A stretch of DNA of 64,000 nucleotides from Apoda limacodes (taxonomy: Eukaryota; Arthropoda; Insecta; Lepidoptera; Limacodidae), in assembly GCA_946406115.1 (NCBI GenBank), contig OX291543.1, positions 27,554,815 through 27,618,814 on the forward strand, in the 5' to 3' direction. Positions 22,610 to 33,368 of the stretch are shown one piece after another. The stretch's first letter is position 1. Each line of letters begins with the position of its first letter. The position numbers were made by a program, and so were the translations under genes. Below the pieces are notes generated by a model. It saw only the letters and a list, made by a program, of their open reading frames with translations, was not told the origin of the DNA and did not search any database.

Positions 22610-23217
22610 TTAAGAGAGGTAGGGCACTGCAAGTATTCGCTCGAATAAGCTGCCCGAACAAATAAAGCGGGGCATAGCGAGTACTTGCTCGAATGAGCGG
22701 CCCGAACTGGGGAAGTACCTCCACCTTACAGAAAACCGCGGCCACAATAACACTAACATTGAGTAGTGTTGTGTTCCTGGCGGTGAGTAAGGTTGCCAGA
22801 GCTCTCTCTTTGAGGATTCGCTGCGCGGACAGCGGAGGACCGACGGTGCTTGTTGCTGTCATTGCTCGGCGTAGACGCGGCGTGCTGGTTCGGCGGTCAG
22901 GGAGACCTGATGAAACGGCTGACCGCTGGCCGCCCGCAGGTTGAACGGGTTCCCGAACCCAGGGATCACTTAATCTCCGCCCTGGGAGGCTGATCCGCCA
23001 ACCTGTGTAAAGTCTCTGAAGTAGTAGTCGTGCCGGAGAAGGAGACCGGAGTGGACCCGGCTACTACAACAGAGGGGGATCAGGGGCCCTTCCGCCCGCC
23101 GTGCCAGCAACCGCATCATCTGTGTTGAGCTTCGGCAGTCTTAGTACCGCAACTTTTTGTCTTCTAAGCTGTCTGTGCAGTGAATCCTCATCCGTAGTCT
23201 AAGTTACTTCAAACAAA
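22610..23217 (+). promoter_or_regulatory. Presumed LINE 5' UTR / internal promoter region
   Basis: GC-rich and sharply different from the AT-rich flank, leading straight into the ORF at 23218. LINEs of this group normally carry an internal promoter here. A small open frame (22693-22944) falls in the UTR. It has no zinc knuckle or other ORF1 feature, so a true ORF1 cannot be claimed. Confidence 0.5.
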
Positions 23218-26184
23218 ATGGCCAGGAACAGAAAAAAGAAAAGAGTTTTGACAGCGGTTACTCCATCCACATATAATGTAGATTTTTGCAACATAAGGGG
23301 TATTCACGCAAATCTTAACGCAGTCCATCACCATCTCGAGACTGCGCAGCCAACCATTCTTTTTCTAACGGAGACGCAGATATCCTGCCCGGCCGACACA
23401 TCATACCTTCGTTATCCCGGCTACAAACTCGAGCACAATTTTTTGAGTCGTGCCGGTGTATGTATGTTCGTCCGGGAGGATATCTGCTGTCGCCGACTTC
23501 ATAGCCTTGAAGACAGGGACCTGTCGATATTGTGGGTGCGCGTAGATCATGGGGGCCACACTCGTATCTATGCGTGCCTATACAGGTCTCATAGCGGTGA
23601 CACGGACGTAACTCGACTCTTCACGCACCTGAGTTTGACGACTGACAAAGTTCTAGAGCAATATCCTACAGCAGAAGTAGTTATTTTGGGAGACTTTAAC
23701 GCCCACCATCGTGAGTGGCTCAGTTCTCGAACCAATAACTATGCAGGGATATCTGCTCATGAATTTGCTCTGACCTATGGATTCTCTCAGCTGGTACTTT
23801 CTCCAACGAGAATACCAGATATAGAGGACCATACAAGCTCCTTACTGGACCTTCTGCTGACTACACGTCCGGATGGATACTCCGTCTCAGTGGATGCGCC
23901 TCTTGGCTCCTCGGACCACTGTCTCATCCGGACTCGATTGTCATGCACACAACCCGATCCTTCTGGGCCAACTAATTGGCGTCGTGTGTGGCATTATAAG
24001 TCGGCAGACTGGGATGGATTGCGAGAATTTTATGCATCGTACCCGTGGAGGCAGATCTGCTATAGCTCAGAAGATCCTGACGTCTGCGCAGCCGCAGTCA
24101 CTGAGACAATCCTCGCTGGTATGGAATGTTTCATTCCTAACCTGCGAGTAGCTGCCGGCGTCAAAAAACGACCGTGGTTTAATAGGCCTTGCAGAGAAGC
24201 TAAAATTCTTAAGCAAACTGCGTATGAGGCTTGGACCACGGCTCGTAATAATAAGGATCCGAATATTTCTGAGTTAAAACGCAAATTAAATGCTGCCTCG
24301 AGGTTCAGTAAGAAAGCAACTGCCAGAGCAAAATTCCAATTCATCGGCAAAATAGGTGGGCGACTTGCGAGCTATCCTTCTGGGAGTCGTGCTTTCTGGT
24401 CGCTTGCTAAAGCTGCCGAGGGGAACTTCTGCCAGTCGTCATTACCACCACTGCGAAAGACCGATGGTGACTTGGCCCACAGTGCAAAAGAGAAAGCCGA
24501 TCTATTGGGCAGTCTCTTTGCCTCTAACTCGAATGTGAACGACGAAGGCGCTGTACCACCTACTTTACCGTGGTGCGGTAAGACCATGCCGGAAATCACT
24601 ATAACACAGCGCGAGGTCCGGCGGGCGTTGCTTTCCCTAGACGTTCATAAGTCGAGTGGGCCAGACGGCATACCAGCAGTGGTGCTTAAGCAGTGTGCTC
24701 CTGAGTTATGTCCTGTACTCACGCGCCTCTTCACGCTTTCCTACCACACTAGGCAATTTCCGTCTTCATGGAAGACTGCAAATGTGCACCCGGTGCCCAA
24801 AAAGGGCGATAGATCAGATCCATCGAATTACAGGCCTATCGCTATAACCTCTCTCCTCTCCAAGGTGATGGAGCGTGTGATCAACACACAGCTTTTGAGA
24901 TACCTAGAAAAACACGACCTGATCAGTGACCGTCAATATGGCTTCCGCCACGGTCGCTCAACTGGTGACCTTCTAGTGTATCTCACACACCGATGGGCAC
25001 TAGCCATTGAGAGTCAGGGGGAGGCATTGGCATGTAGCCTAGACATAGCGAAGGCGTTCGATCGGGTCTGGCACCGGGGTCTTCTATCGAAGTTGCCTCC
25101 TTACGGAGTGCCCGAGGGTTTGTGCAAATGGGTGGCTAGCTTTTTGTCCGGCAGAAGCATACGAGCCGTAGTTGACGGTAGTTGCTCTGATAGCATGGAC
25201 ATTAATGCTGGTGTCCCGCAAGGCTCTGTGCTGTCTCCTACGCTGTTTCTACTGCACATCAATGATATGTTGGACATCAACAACATACATTGCTATGCAG
25301 ATGACAGTACTGGAGACGCTTATTACACGGGCCGTGCAAGCATCCCACGTTCCGTTGTGGAGGAAAAGCGTGAAGAACTTGTGTCTCAAATCGAGATCGG
25401 TCTGTCCAAGGTCTCTGACTGGGGGCGGGAAAACTTGGTCCGATTCAACCCTTCAAAGACACAAGTCTGCGCGTTCACCGCTAAGAAAACCCCATTCACT
25501 GTAGTCCCACAATTCCAGAACACTCCCCTCTCCATCTCCAAGAGCATTGGGATCCTTGGCGTTGACATCTCCAGCGATGTTCAGTTCCGAGATCATTTGC
25601 TAGGCAAGGTAAAGCTGGCGTCCAAAAAACTTGGTGTACTCAACAGAGCGAAGCAGTACTTCACGTCGGGGCAAAGGTTGCTACTTTACAAGTCGCAAGT
25701 CCGGCCCCATATGGAGTACTGCTGCCATCTCTGGGCGGGTGCACCCGGATACCAGCTTGGCCCTTTTGACTCGGTTCAACGACGGGCTGTGAGAATTGTC
25801 GACGATCCCAAACTCACTTGCGGTATCGAACCCTTAAGTCTGAGGAGAGACTTTGCCTCCCTGTGTGTGTTCTACCGCTTGTACAATGGATTGTGTTCTG
25901 AGGAATTGTTCGAAATGATGCCCACGGCTACTTTCTACCATCGCACCGCTCGCCATCGACAGGGAATTCATTCTCACACTTTGGAACCAAAATGGTCGCG
26001 AACAGTGCGGTTTCAGAGAAACTTCCTCCCGCGAACCCTTGGGTTGTGGAATGAGCTCCCTGCCAAGGTTTTCTCTAAGGACTACAGTATGGGGTTCTTC
26101 AAAAAAGAAGTTATTAGATTTCTGAAGGGTCGGCAACGCGCGAGTGATGCCCCTGGTGTTGCAAGCGTCCATAGGCTACGGTGA
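23218..26184 (+). CDS. LINE ORF2: AP endonuclease and reverse transcriptase, intact
   Basis: The 988-residue protein nicks target DNA and copies its own RNA at the nick. The endonuclease/exonuclease/phosphatase domain spans about residues 20-240: NIRGIHANLNAV near the start, LTETQIS, then GDFN with catalytic Asp159 and Asn161, and the terminal SDH with Asp233 and His234. The reverse transcriptase occupies about residues 490-770: VHPVPKKGDRSDPSNYRPIA, DLISDRQYGFRHGRST, SLDIAKAFDRVWH, AGVPQGSVLSPTLF and YADD at 693-696, both metal-binding Asp present. The C-terminal 220 residues (from about VRPHMEYCCHLWAGAPGYQ) are the family's usual tail. No stop or frameshift breaks the frame and all motifs I can check are intact, so the copy is probably young. 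The Met at 23218 is the first in frame after the GC-rich UTR; it follows CAAA. Confidence 0.93.
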   Translation: MARNRKKKRVLTAVTPSTYNVDFCNIRGIHANLNAVHHHLETAQPTILFLTETQISCPADTSYLRYPGYKLEHNFLSRAGVCMFVREDICCRRLHSLEDRDLSILWVRVDHGGHTRIYACLYRSHSGDTDVTRLFTHLSLTTDKVLEQYPTAEVVILGDFNAHHREWLSSRTNNYAGISAHEFALTYGFSQLVLSPTRIPDIEDHTSSLLDLLLTTRPDGYSVSVDAPLGSSDHCLIRTRLSCTQPDPSGPTNWRRVWHYKSADWDGLREFYASYPWRQICYSSEDPDVCAAAVTETILAGMECFIPNLRVAAGVKKRPWFNRPCREAKILKQTAYEAWTTARNNKDPNISELKRKLNAASRFSKKATARAKFQFIGKIGGRLASYPSGSRAFWSLAKAAEGNFCQSSLPPLRKTDGDLAHSAKEKADLLGSLFASNSNVNDEGAVPPTLPWCGKTMPEITITQREVRRALLSLDVHKSSGPDGIPAVVLKQCAPELCPVLTRLFTLSYHTRQFPSSWKTANVHPVPKKGDRSDPSNYRPIAITSLLSKVMERVINTQLLRYLEKHDLISDRQYGFRHGRSTGDLLVYLTHRWALAIESQGEALACSLDIAKAFDRVWHRGLLSKLPPYGVPEGLCKWVASFLSGRSIRAVVDGSCSDSMDINAGVPQGSVLSPTLFLLHINDMLDINNIHCYADDSTGDAYYTGRASIPRSVVEEKREELVSQIEIGLSKVSDWGRENLVRFNPSKTQVCAFTAKKTPFTVVPQFQNTPLSISKSIGILGVDISSDVQFRDHLLGKVKLASKKLGVLNRAKQYFTSGQRLLLYKSQVRPHMEYCCHLWAGAPGYQLGPFDSVQRRAVRIVDDPKLTCGIEPLSLRRDFASLCVFYRLYNGLCSEELFEMMPTATFYHRTARHRQGIHSHTLEPKWSRTVRFQRNFLPRTLGLWNELPAKVFSKDYSMGFFKKEVIRFLKGRQRASDAPGVASVHRLR

Positions 26185-26256
26185 CCGCTTACCATCAGGC
26201 GGACCGTAGGCTTGTTTGCCACCTTAGTGGTATAAAAAAAAAAAAAAAAAAAAAAA

Positions 26257-27807
26257 CCTATGGACTGCTCAAAAGCTTCCGAAAATTGGTCACACTTTAG
26301 AAAAAGACAAAGCGAGCCTGGGGTCTCTTCTCTTTCTATCAACTTGTCATTTTGTTTGTTGGTGTTTCTTAAAACAAGGCGGTAAGAGACAAGCGACCTA
26401 AGTTTTGCTTCGTCTCTCTCACACTTTTGCTACCATTTTTTTCTAGTCCATTTTTCTATGTCTATGGTTTAATTAAAATCCGTTTAGCAGTCCAAAAGCC
26501 GGATGTTTTAGCCTTTTTTGTTCAACCTTTCTGAGCCTATATATCTACATATGTTTAGTTTCAATGCACTTGAGTTACTTGCTCTGTTGAACTCGTGACA
26601 AGGTACAAATGTAGGTTGACAATTAAGGCGGGTACACACTGGCGTTAGGCTCGGCTCATTTCGTCGGTGTCACGTACCAGCCGCCCTGCACTTAATTTCG
26701 CCAGTGGGTGTGGGTGGTGCGGTTTTAAATTACGGACCCCCTCGATCGCCCCCCATCGACAAGCCTCGTCTAGCGCAGGATAGTTGCTGATTATCGAGCT
26801 GTTCCATTTTAATTTACCCCGATAACCTAATTAATATATATATTTTTAACGTATAAAATTATTTAAAAAATATATTTAAAATAATAATAATAAACAAGGC
26901 GCTAAAGCTGACATTATAACGGAAAATTGAACGATGTATGTTTTTCGCCTTGACGTCAGATGCCAGTACACAATTTTTACCTATTTTTACTGCAAATATT
27001 TGGCATTCGACTCCAAAGCGTAAAAAAGAAGTTCAATTTTTTGTCATAATCATAGCTGTTTATTATTTTTTTACTTTTGAGTTGTTTTTTAAAGTTGGTT
27101 TAATTTTTTATGAATCATGATGTCAGGTAAAAATAGTGGTTGAAATTAAACATTCAATGACCTATAAAAAACGTGATTTAATTTTAGTTAAGATTTTATT
27201 TTAGAAAAATCCACATATAAAAACCTTAATTCTAAATAAAATTATTCTAAATCATAACAAAACTTAATAAAAAAAAACAGAATTGTTTAAAGCATAGGTA
27301 ATAAGTTAGTAGAATAGTATCACGTACGAAATATATAACAATAATCGTCTCATAACATTCTGACATCTATTGTTTGAATTTTTTATACTAAAAAATGCTT
27401 GTAATATGATAATTATTTTGTCAACCTAGACCATTCTGCGCTACTGACTATTAATATAGTAGTAATAGGCGCCTTCAAAGTTGTATGAAATTTAATTGCT
27501 GGTGAGTTTTTAGCCACCAGCAATTGTATTTGAAAAGGCCTCAAGCTTAGCTTAGCTCCGCTCTCGGCCTACTAGCTTAGACATCATTGCAGTCCTAGCT
27601 GTCGGTGCCTTAAAGTTAAAAATGTATTCTAGCTTGACTGCCAAGGGCTGCAATGCTGCTTACAACACGGTAATTACAGACCGCGGCAGTAATGAACTAT
27701 AAAAACATTTTTATATACGTGCTTGCATATTGCAGAACTAATTATAAAACATTTGATGTTATTAACGCATCGAGCGAGCGTGCATTTTAGCACATGTATA
27801 ATGCTGC
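26257..27807. other. Intergenic DNA with a GC-rich island
   Basis: No gene. The stretch 26625-26830 is GC-richer than its flanks (TTAGGCTCGGCTCATTTCG, CCGCCCTGCACTTAATTTCGCC, a TGCGGTT Runx-type site at about 26727, CCCCATCGACAAGCCTCG) and shows no repeat or ORF. The remainder is AT-rich; 27540-27680 is another mildly GC-rich patch. Confidence 0.45.
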
Positions 27808-29191
27808 AACATTAACAGCGTCACCTGCGAACATAGCGCATTAAGTAAACACATAGCTTAATTAATTATTGAAAAAATTAAAATTTATTAGTTTTATTTT
27901 ATTTGTAAAATATAAATAATTTTGAGGGGCCAATGTCCAATCCTAACTGGTCAATATTTATAGTTCGTCAAAAATTTCAGCCACTTCAGTCCAGATACAT
28001 AGAAGCGGTGTTGGACAATTGGTTCACTCCCTGTCACGCTGAACTATAAAATGAATGGTGAAAAGAGGTGGATCCCCACTCCGTGATGTAGGTGTGCCAC
28101 TACTACTATGAGAAAGAAGGCAGCCTCGATGGCGCACAGGACGCGATGGATATAGGAGTGGTATAACAGCCTTCTGGTTGTGGTTGCAGATAGTAAGGAT
28201 GGCCTGTTGTTGGGATTGGGTTCTTATAAATGGGTTTGCTTGTCCAGATCCACAAATATCCTATTCAATTACTCAATTACTAGCAATGTATTTTATGTAG
28301 TAAAATAGCTGTAATTCTGCTAACAATTAATTAATTTTATTATTCTTATAGATGTGAGCTGGCAAATTATGTGCCAACTGACAAACCCTGACACACAGGT
28401 ATACGGTACACAGAAGTCTCACTACTGGGTCTCTAATTTACTATTTTGAAAGCGATATAGCGTAACAATATCTTAATTGATTTATGTATCGTGCCTTGTC
28501 GGAGGTCATTTTTACTAAACAAAGTCTGACATATTAAAGTTAGGTAACAAACAATGTAGAAAATTCACAATGTAAGCAGTCATCGGTTATGATATCAGCG
28601 CACACAGGCGCACACAGCAATTCATCACCGGCCAGCTCTGAACTAATCCTCAAATTAATCGGTTCGCAATTTTAAATCTCATTATTGTACTGCAATCACT
28701 CAGGCAACCATTTCATTCCATCGTCATTGTCCATATAGACACAGGCATTGGGTGGCATTGCATATATCAAATAAGTACCATCCTACTGTACATACCATCA
28801 AAATAGTAACCACAATATGTTTCCATATGTGGGACATTACAATGAAGGTATCGTTTAATTCTGGCTCGTTACTCGTAACTCTAAGCCTATTGAAACTATT
28901 TAAAATATAAAAAATACACGTAATTTTTTTTTACAAAAAAGAGTTTATCTGACCCAGATTATCATTTAACACCTTAATACTTATAAGACAAATCAAACAA
29001 GCCCAAACTCGATGGGCCAATGTTGTTACGTTACAGAGGTACCAGCTCCATGATATCATTATAATGCATTGTAATCAGATTTACTTGTGTATGCAAAATA
29101 CCAACTCAATCGAACACCGATTAGTGGATCAAATTTAACTTACAAGATTTGATTACAGACACGGGATTTTTATTGACACAAAGAGCGAGTG
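27808..29191 (+). repeat. Tandem duplication, copy A (1384 bp)
   Basis: Copy A runs from AACATTAACAGCGTCACC to ...AAAGAGCGAGTG and is repeated immediately as copy B with a period of exactly 1384 bases. By eye the copies differ at only two positions (GTATACGGTAC vs GTATACGTTAC near 28400/29785, and AAAGTTAGG vs AAAGGTAGG near 28540/29922). The unit is non-coding and unclassified. It includes one TGTGGTT Runx-type site (about 28178). Confidence 0.95.
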
Positions 29192-30575
29192 AACATTAAC
29201 AGCGTCACCTGCGAACATAGCGCATTAAGTAAACACATAGCTTAATTAATTATTGAAAAAATTAAAATTTATTAGTTTTATTTTATTTGTAAAATATAAA
29301 TAATTTTGAGGGGCCAATGTCCAATCCTAACTGGTCAATATTTATAGTTCGTCAAAAATTTCAGCCACTTCAGTCCAGATACATAGAAGCGGTGTTGGAC
29401 AATTGGTTCACTCCCTGTCACGCTGAACTATAAAATGAATGGTGAAAAGAGGTGGATCCCCACTCCGTGATGTAGGTGTGCCACTACTACTATGAGAAAG
29501 AAGGCAGCCTCGATGGCGCACAGGACGCGATGGATATAGGAGTGGTATAACAGCCTTCTGGTTGTGGTTGCAGATAGTAAGGATGGCCTGTTGTTGGGAT
29601 TGGGTTCTTATAAATGGGTTTGCTTGTCCAGATCCACAAATATCCTATTCAATTACTCAATTACTAGCAATGTATTTTATGTAGTAAAATAGCTGTAATT
29701 CTGCTAACAATTAATTAATTTTATTATTCTTATAGATGTGAGCTGGCAAATTATGTGCCAACTGACAAACCCTGACACACAGGTATACGTTACACAGAAG
29801 TCTCACTACTGGGTCTCTAATTTACTATTTTGAAAGCGATATAGCGTAACAATATCTTAATTGATTTATGTATCGTGCCTTGTCGGAGGTCATTTTTACT
29901 AAACAAAGTCTGACATATTAAAGGTAGGTAACAAACAATGTAGAAAATTCACAATGTAAGCAGTCATCGGTTATGATATCAGCGCACACAGGCGCACACA
30001 GCAATTCATCACCGGCCAGCTCTGAACTAATCCTCAAATTAATCGGTTCGCAATTTTAAATCTCATTATTGTACTGCAATCACTCAGGCAACCATTTCAT
30101 TCCATCGTCATTGTCCATATAGACACAGGCATTGGGTGGCATTGCATATATCAAATAAGTACCATCCTACTGTACATACCATCAAAATAGTAACCACAAT
30201 ATGTTTCCATATGTGGGACATTACAATGAAGGTATCGTTTAATTCTGGCTCGTTACTCGTAACTCTAAGCCTATTGAAACTATTTAAAATATAAAAAATA
30301 CACGTAATTTTTTTTTACAAAAAAGAGTTTATCTGACCCAGATTATCATTTAACACCTTAATACTTATAAGACAAATCAAACAAGCCCAAACTCGATGGG
30401 CCAATGTTGTTACGTTACAGAGGTACCAGCTCCATGATATCATTATAATGCATTGTAATCAGATTTACTTGTGTATGCAAAATACCAACTCAATCGAACA
30501 CCGATTAGTGGATCAAATTTAACTTACAAGATTTGATTACAGACACGGGATTTTTATTGACACAAAGAGCGAGTG
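29192..30575 (+). repeat. Tandem duplication, copy B (1384 bp)
   Basis: Direct continuation of copy A, ending at GAGCGAGTGAACA (about 30579), after which the sequence changes to CGAGCTTAG. A few bases (AACA) are shared at the breakpoints, consistent with microhomology or unequal exchange. It could instead be two haplotypes joined end to end by the assembler. Confidence 0.95.
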
Positions 30576-30804
30576 AACACGAGCTTAGTTTGATAATAAG
30601 GAAAAATATGAGTACTAACTAACATATATCTAAGCATCCGACTGATCATTAATAATTAATTACTCGTATCTAGCACGAGCGTATTTAAAATAAAACTGAT
30701 AACAGATTTGAATTTATCACCATCGAAAACCCTATAGAACTAAGTTTCATCGAAATCAAGGATTTTTTAAAGTTGGACAGAAAAATTTTCTTTATCTATA
30801 ACGA

Positions 30805-30850
30805 CGAACGCGTGCGAACGAACGAACGAACCGCTGCCGATGGTTCAAAA

Positions 30851-30875
<25 letters not shown>
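30805..30875. repeat. Short simple repeats: (CGAA)n and (CA)n
   Basis: A CGAACGAACGAACGAAC run at about 30813-30830 and an (AC)n run of about 12 units at 30848-30873. Confidence 0.9.
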
Positions 30876-30881
<6 letters not shown>

Positions 30882-31020
30882 TTATGTATTTATTTAGGTT
30901 GTGTAGATTGTACGTTGATGAAATAGTCAATCAAGTTTAACACAAATCTAGACTCTACTAATTTCGCTAAATCCCTAATACTAGCCTACGTCATAAAATA
31001 AATCTCTGCATCATTTCAAG

Positions 31021-31290
31021 TCTCTAGACCCAGTAGTTAGGGCTGTGCGTTGATATATCAGTCAGTCAGTTTACTCTTTCATATTCTACTTACAAGCTGT
31101 CCCGGCAGACGTTGTTTTGCCTTCAAATCTGAGCAGTGCCCTCTAGTAGCGAGTTACTGCCAAATCGACATCAAAAAACCTTCTTCATGAAAATATACTA
31201 CGATGTGCCAACACTCATGATGATCAGTCAAAACGGTGTCGATGTTCATCGATCTTATACATATAGCATAAATTTTTATATTAATAGATA
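31021..31290 (-). mobile_element. Decayed Helitron-type fragments
   Basis: Two pieces in a row. The first, 31040-31095, contains GGGCTGTGCGTTGATATATCAGTCAGTCAG, text found also at 50229. The second, 31096-31290, starts AAGCTGTCCCGGCAGACGTTGTTTTGC, the degraded inverted 3' end of the family complete at 16624-16856; its CTAG has become CTTG. Confidence 0.55.
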
Positions 31291-31847
31291 GATAAATAAA
31301 TTTAAGTCCTAATAAATAATTAGAGGTGTAATGGTGTCCCTACAAGTATTGAACGTCCGTTTGTACGACGTATCGTATCGCATTGATACAAATTAATGAG
31401 GGCGAGTATTTATTCCAGTGTCGATATTCGGCAAAATATTAAATTCTCTGCAACACATTGCAGGTGACGCGCGCCTGAATTTGTATACGTCGAAAATGCA
31501 GTAAATGAGCTCGTTAATGCTAATTTATGTGTTGCCTATTTGAATACATAAAAATTCAGTGTGAAACTTGTATTAACTAAAACAAAATTTTATGGAAAAA
31601 ATGTAGTAAATTTGTGTGTTTTTGCCATTTTTAGGGGCATCTGCATTTTAAATTAAGAAATAATAATGGAATTATTACAGGTCAGTTCAGGACATTAAAA
31701 TACTATTAAGTAGGTAGCTAAATTTAATTTAAGCTCGGGATTTTTATTCTGCCTGTTAAGGGTGTTATGGGTAAGAAATAAATTTGAGGTTTTTTAGGTT
31801 AAGTTATACTCGTAGGTGAATAGTAATATTTTTTGTTAACATATTTA
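31291..31847. other. Intergenic DNA, unique-looking
   Basis: No gene. The stretch 31370-31560 has a moderate GC content with several TAAT cores (ACAAATTAATGAGGGCG, GTTAATGCTAATTTATG) and no repeat match; a regulatory role is possible but unsupported. Confidence 0.4.
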
Positions 31848-32075
31848 TGGTCAGAGAAACTTCCTCTCACAAACGCTTGGGTTGTGGAATGAGCTCCCTG
31901 CCAAGGTTTTCACTAAGAACTACAGTATGAGGTTCTTCAAGAGAGAAGTTATTAGATTTTTAACGGTCGGCAACGCGTCAGTGCTCACCAGGTATTACAA
32001 GCGTCCATAGGCTACGGTGACCGCTTACCTTGAGGCGGACCGCAAGATTATTTGCCTCCTTGTGGTATCAAAACA
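31848..32075 (+). pseudogene. LINE 3' fragment
   Basis: Plus-strand tail of the main LINE: RNFLSQTLGLWNELPAKVF, KNYSMRFFKREVIRFL-type text, then CGTCCATAGGCTACGGTGACC and a modified AGGCGGACCG tail. One-base indels (near 31960 and 31980) break the frame. Confidence 0.88.
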
Positions 32076-32269
32076 ACAAAACCTTATTTTGGACTCCTTT
32101 TTATATATTTTGCGGTCAGATTTAATCTTCAATTGAAGTTATGAATTAACAGCGAATTATGGAGTGCTGAAAAAAACCTGGATACTGGTATAGAACAGGA
32201 AAGCAAATTTAATGAATGCATCCATAAATAAATATTTAGAAACGAAAACTTTAATAAAATATATCATCA

Positions 32270-32935
32270 TTTAGTTATCTATCTATACATATCGCACAGC
32301 CTAAACTGCCGATCGTAGAGACCTGAAACTTCGAGGATGGGTCCTTTGTATGACGTAGGCATCCGATAAAAAAGATTTTTTCTAAATTCAATCCCTAAGC
32401 GGGTAAAAGGTGGGCAACGTTTGTATGGGACAACGTGATTCCTTGGTCCAATCTACTTCAAATTTTGCATAAACCTTTTTTTACAGACTTGATAAAAGAC
32501 GTGTTCCGTATTTTATTGAAATTCATCCCTTTACGGGGTTAAAAAGTTATTTTGGCGGTGATTTGCTTCGAAGTTAATATCAATACTTTTTAGTGCTTTT
32601 GATTTAAATTACATTTTATTTTGACACATGTTTGAAAACTCAATCCGATTTTATTCAAAAAAGTTCGAACACACTTAAAAACATAAGCAAATACTCTCAA
32701 AATTGGAATGTCTCGAAAGTCACTGTACTATATTAGTACCTCCTTTGAAGGTTTCTTGTTTGATTTTTGTATATAATAATACTTATAGTTTTCTTTTTCT
32801 ACCTATATACATATAAAATGCTTTGTCCTGAACGACTGACTGAGGGATCAACAAACAGCCTAAGCCACCGATCGTAGAGACCTGAAACTTGGAGGGTGGG
32901 TTCTTTGTATGACGTAGGCATCCGATAATTTTCCT
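32270..32935 (+). repeat. Two related copies of a non-autonomous repeat
   Basis: The block GATCGTAGAGACCTGAAACTT...GGGT(C/T)CTTTGTATGACGTAGGCATCCGATAA occurs at about 32312-32370 and again at about 32870-32928. The first copy continues into AAGCGGGTAAAAGGTGGGCAACG; the second into the 32936 repeats. Starts with CATATCGCACAGCC / GATCAACAAACAGCC text. Probably a Helitron-like or other non-autonomous family. Confidence 0.6.
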
Positions 32936-33270
32936 AAAGGGCCAAGTGCAAGTCCGACTCGCGCAATAAGGGTAAATCCATTGTAATGAAATATTGGTAA
33001 GTTGTTATGCACACGCCGGGGAATGTTACTGAGAAAGAAAAAAATGGTCAAGTGCGAGTTGGTTTCGCACAATAAGGGTAAACTGATTTTAATGAAATTT
33101 TGGTAAGTTGTTATGCACACGCTGGGGAAGGTTTTTGAGAAAGAAAAAAAGGGTCAAGTGCGAGTCAGACAGGGCCAAGTGCGAGTCGAACTCGCGCAAA
33201 AGGGTGAACCGATTGCAATGAAATTTTGGTTAGTTATTATGCACACGCCGGGAAAGGTTTTTGAATTAGG
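32936..33270 (+). repeat. Three tandem copies of a roughly 110-bp CAAGTGCGAGTC unit
   Basis: Copies begin at about 32938, 33046 and 33172. Each reads (G)CCAAGTGC(A/G)AGTC..., a CGC(G)CAATAAGGGT- or CGCAAAAGGGT-type segment, AATGAAATTTTGGT(A/T)AGTT and TTATGCACACGC(C/T)GGG(G)AA. The unit is the left end of the repeat found in full at 46688 and 51088, here amplified in tandem. Small open frames in it are fortuitous. Confidence 0.85.
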
Positions 33271-33368
33271 ACAACGGTTGGTGCGGCAGTTTTCTTAAAA
33301 AAAGAAACAACATACGCACAAAATCTTTACACTTATTGTGAAAAGACTTCTGGTAATCAAATACAGAT

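Larger units (their letters stand above)
22610..26256 (+). mobile_element. Full-length non-LTR retrotransposon (LINE; CR1/Jockey group, perhaps Daphne)
   Basis: A roughly 3.65-kb element with a GC-rich 5' UTR (about 22610-23217), one long intact ORF (23218-26184), a short 3' UTR with CCATAGGCTACGGTGACCGC and ACCATCAGGCGGACCGT, and a terminal A-run (26235-26256). The exact 5' boundary is uncertain, and no target-site duplication was found by eye. At least nine truncated copies of the same family lie elsewhere in the window, on both strands. The clade name is a guess from memory of similar lepidopteran elements. Confidence 0.85.

Noticed and set aside
22693..22944. Possible ORF1 of the full-length LINE
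   Set aside because: Short, Arg/Thr-rich, no CCHC knuckle or coiled coil, and likely just open frame in a GC-rich UTR.
25834..26172. 112-codon open frame on the minus strand within the LINE
   Set aside because: Mirror frame of the intact ORF2; it recurs in every LINE fragment and has no domain of its own.
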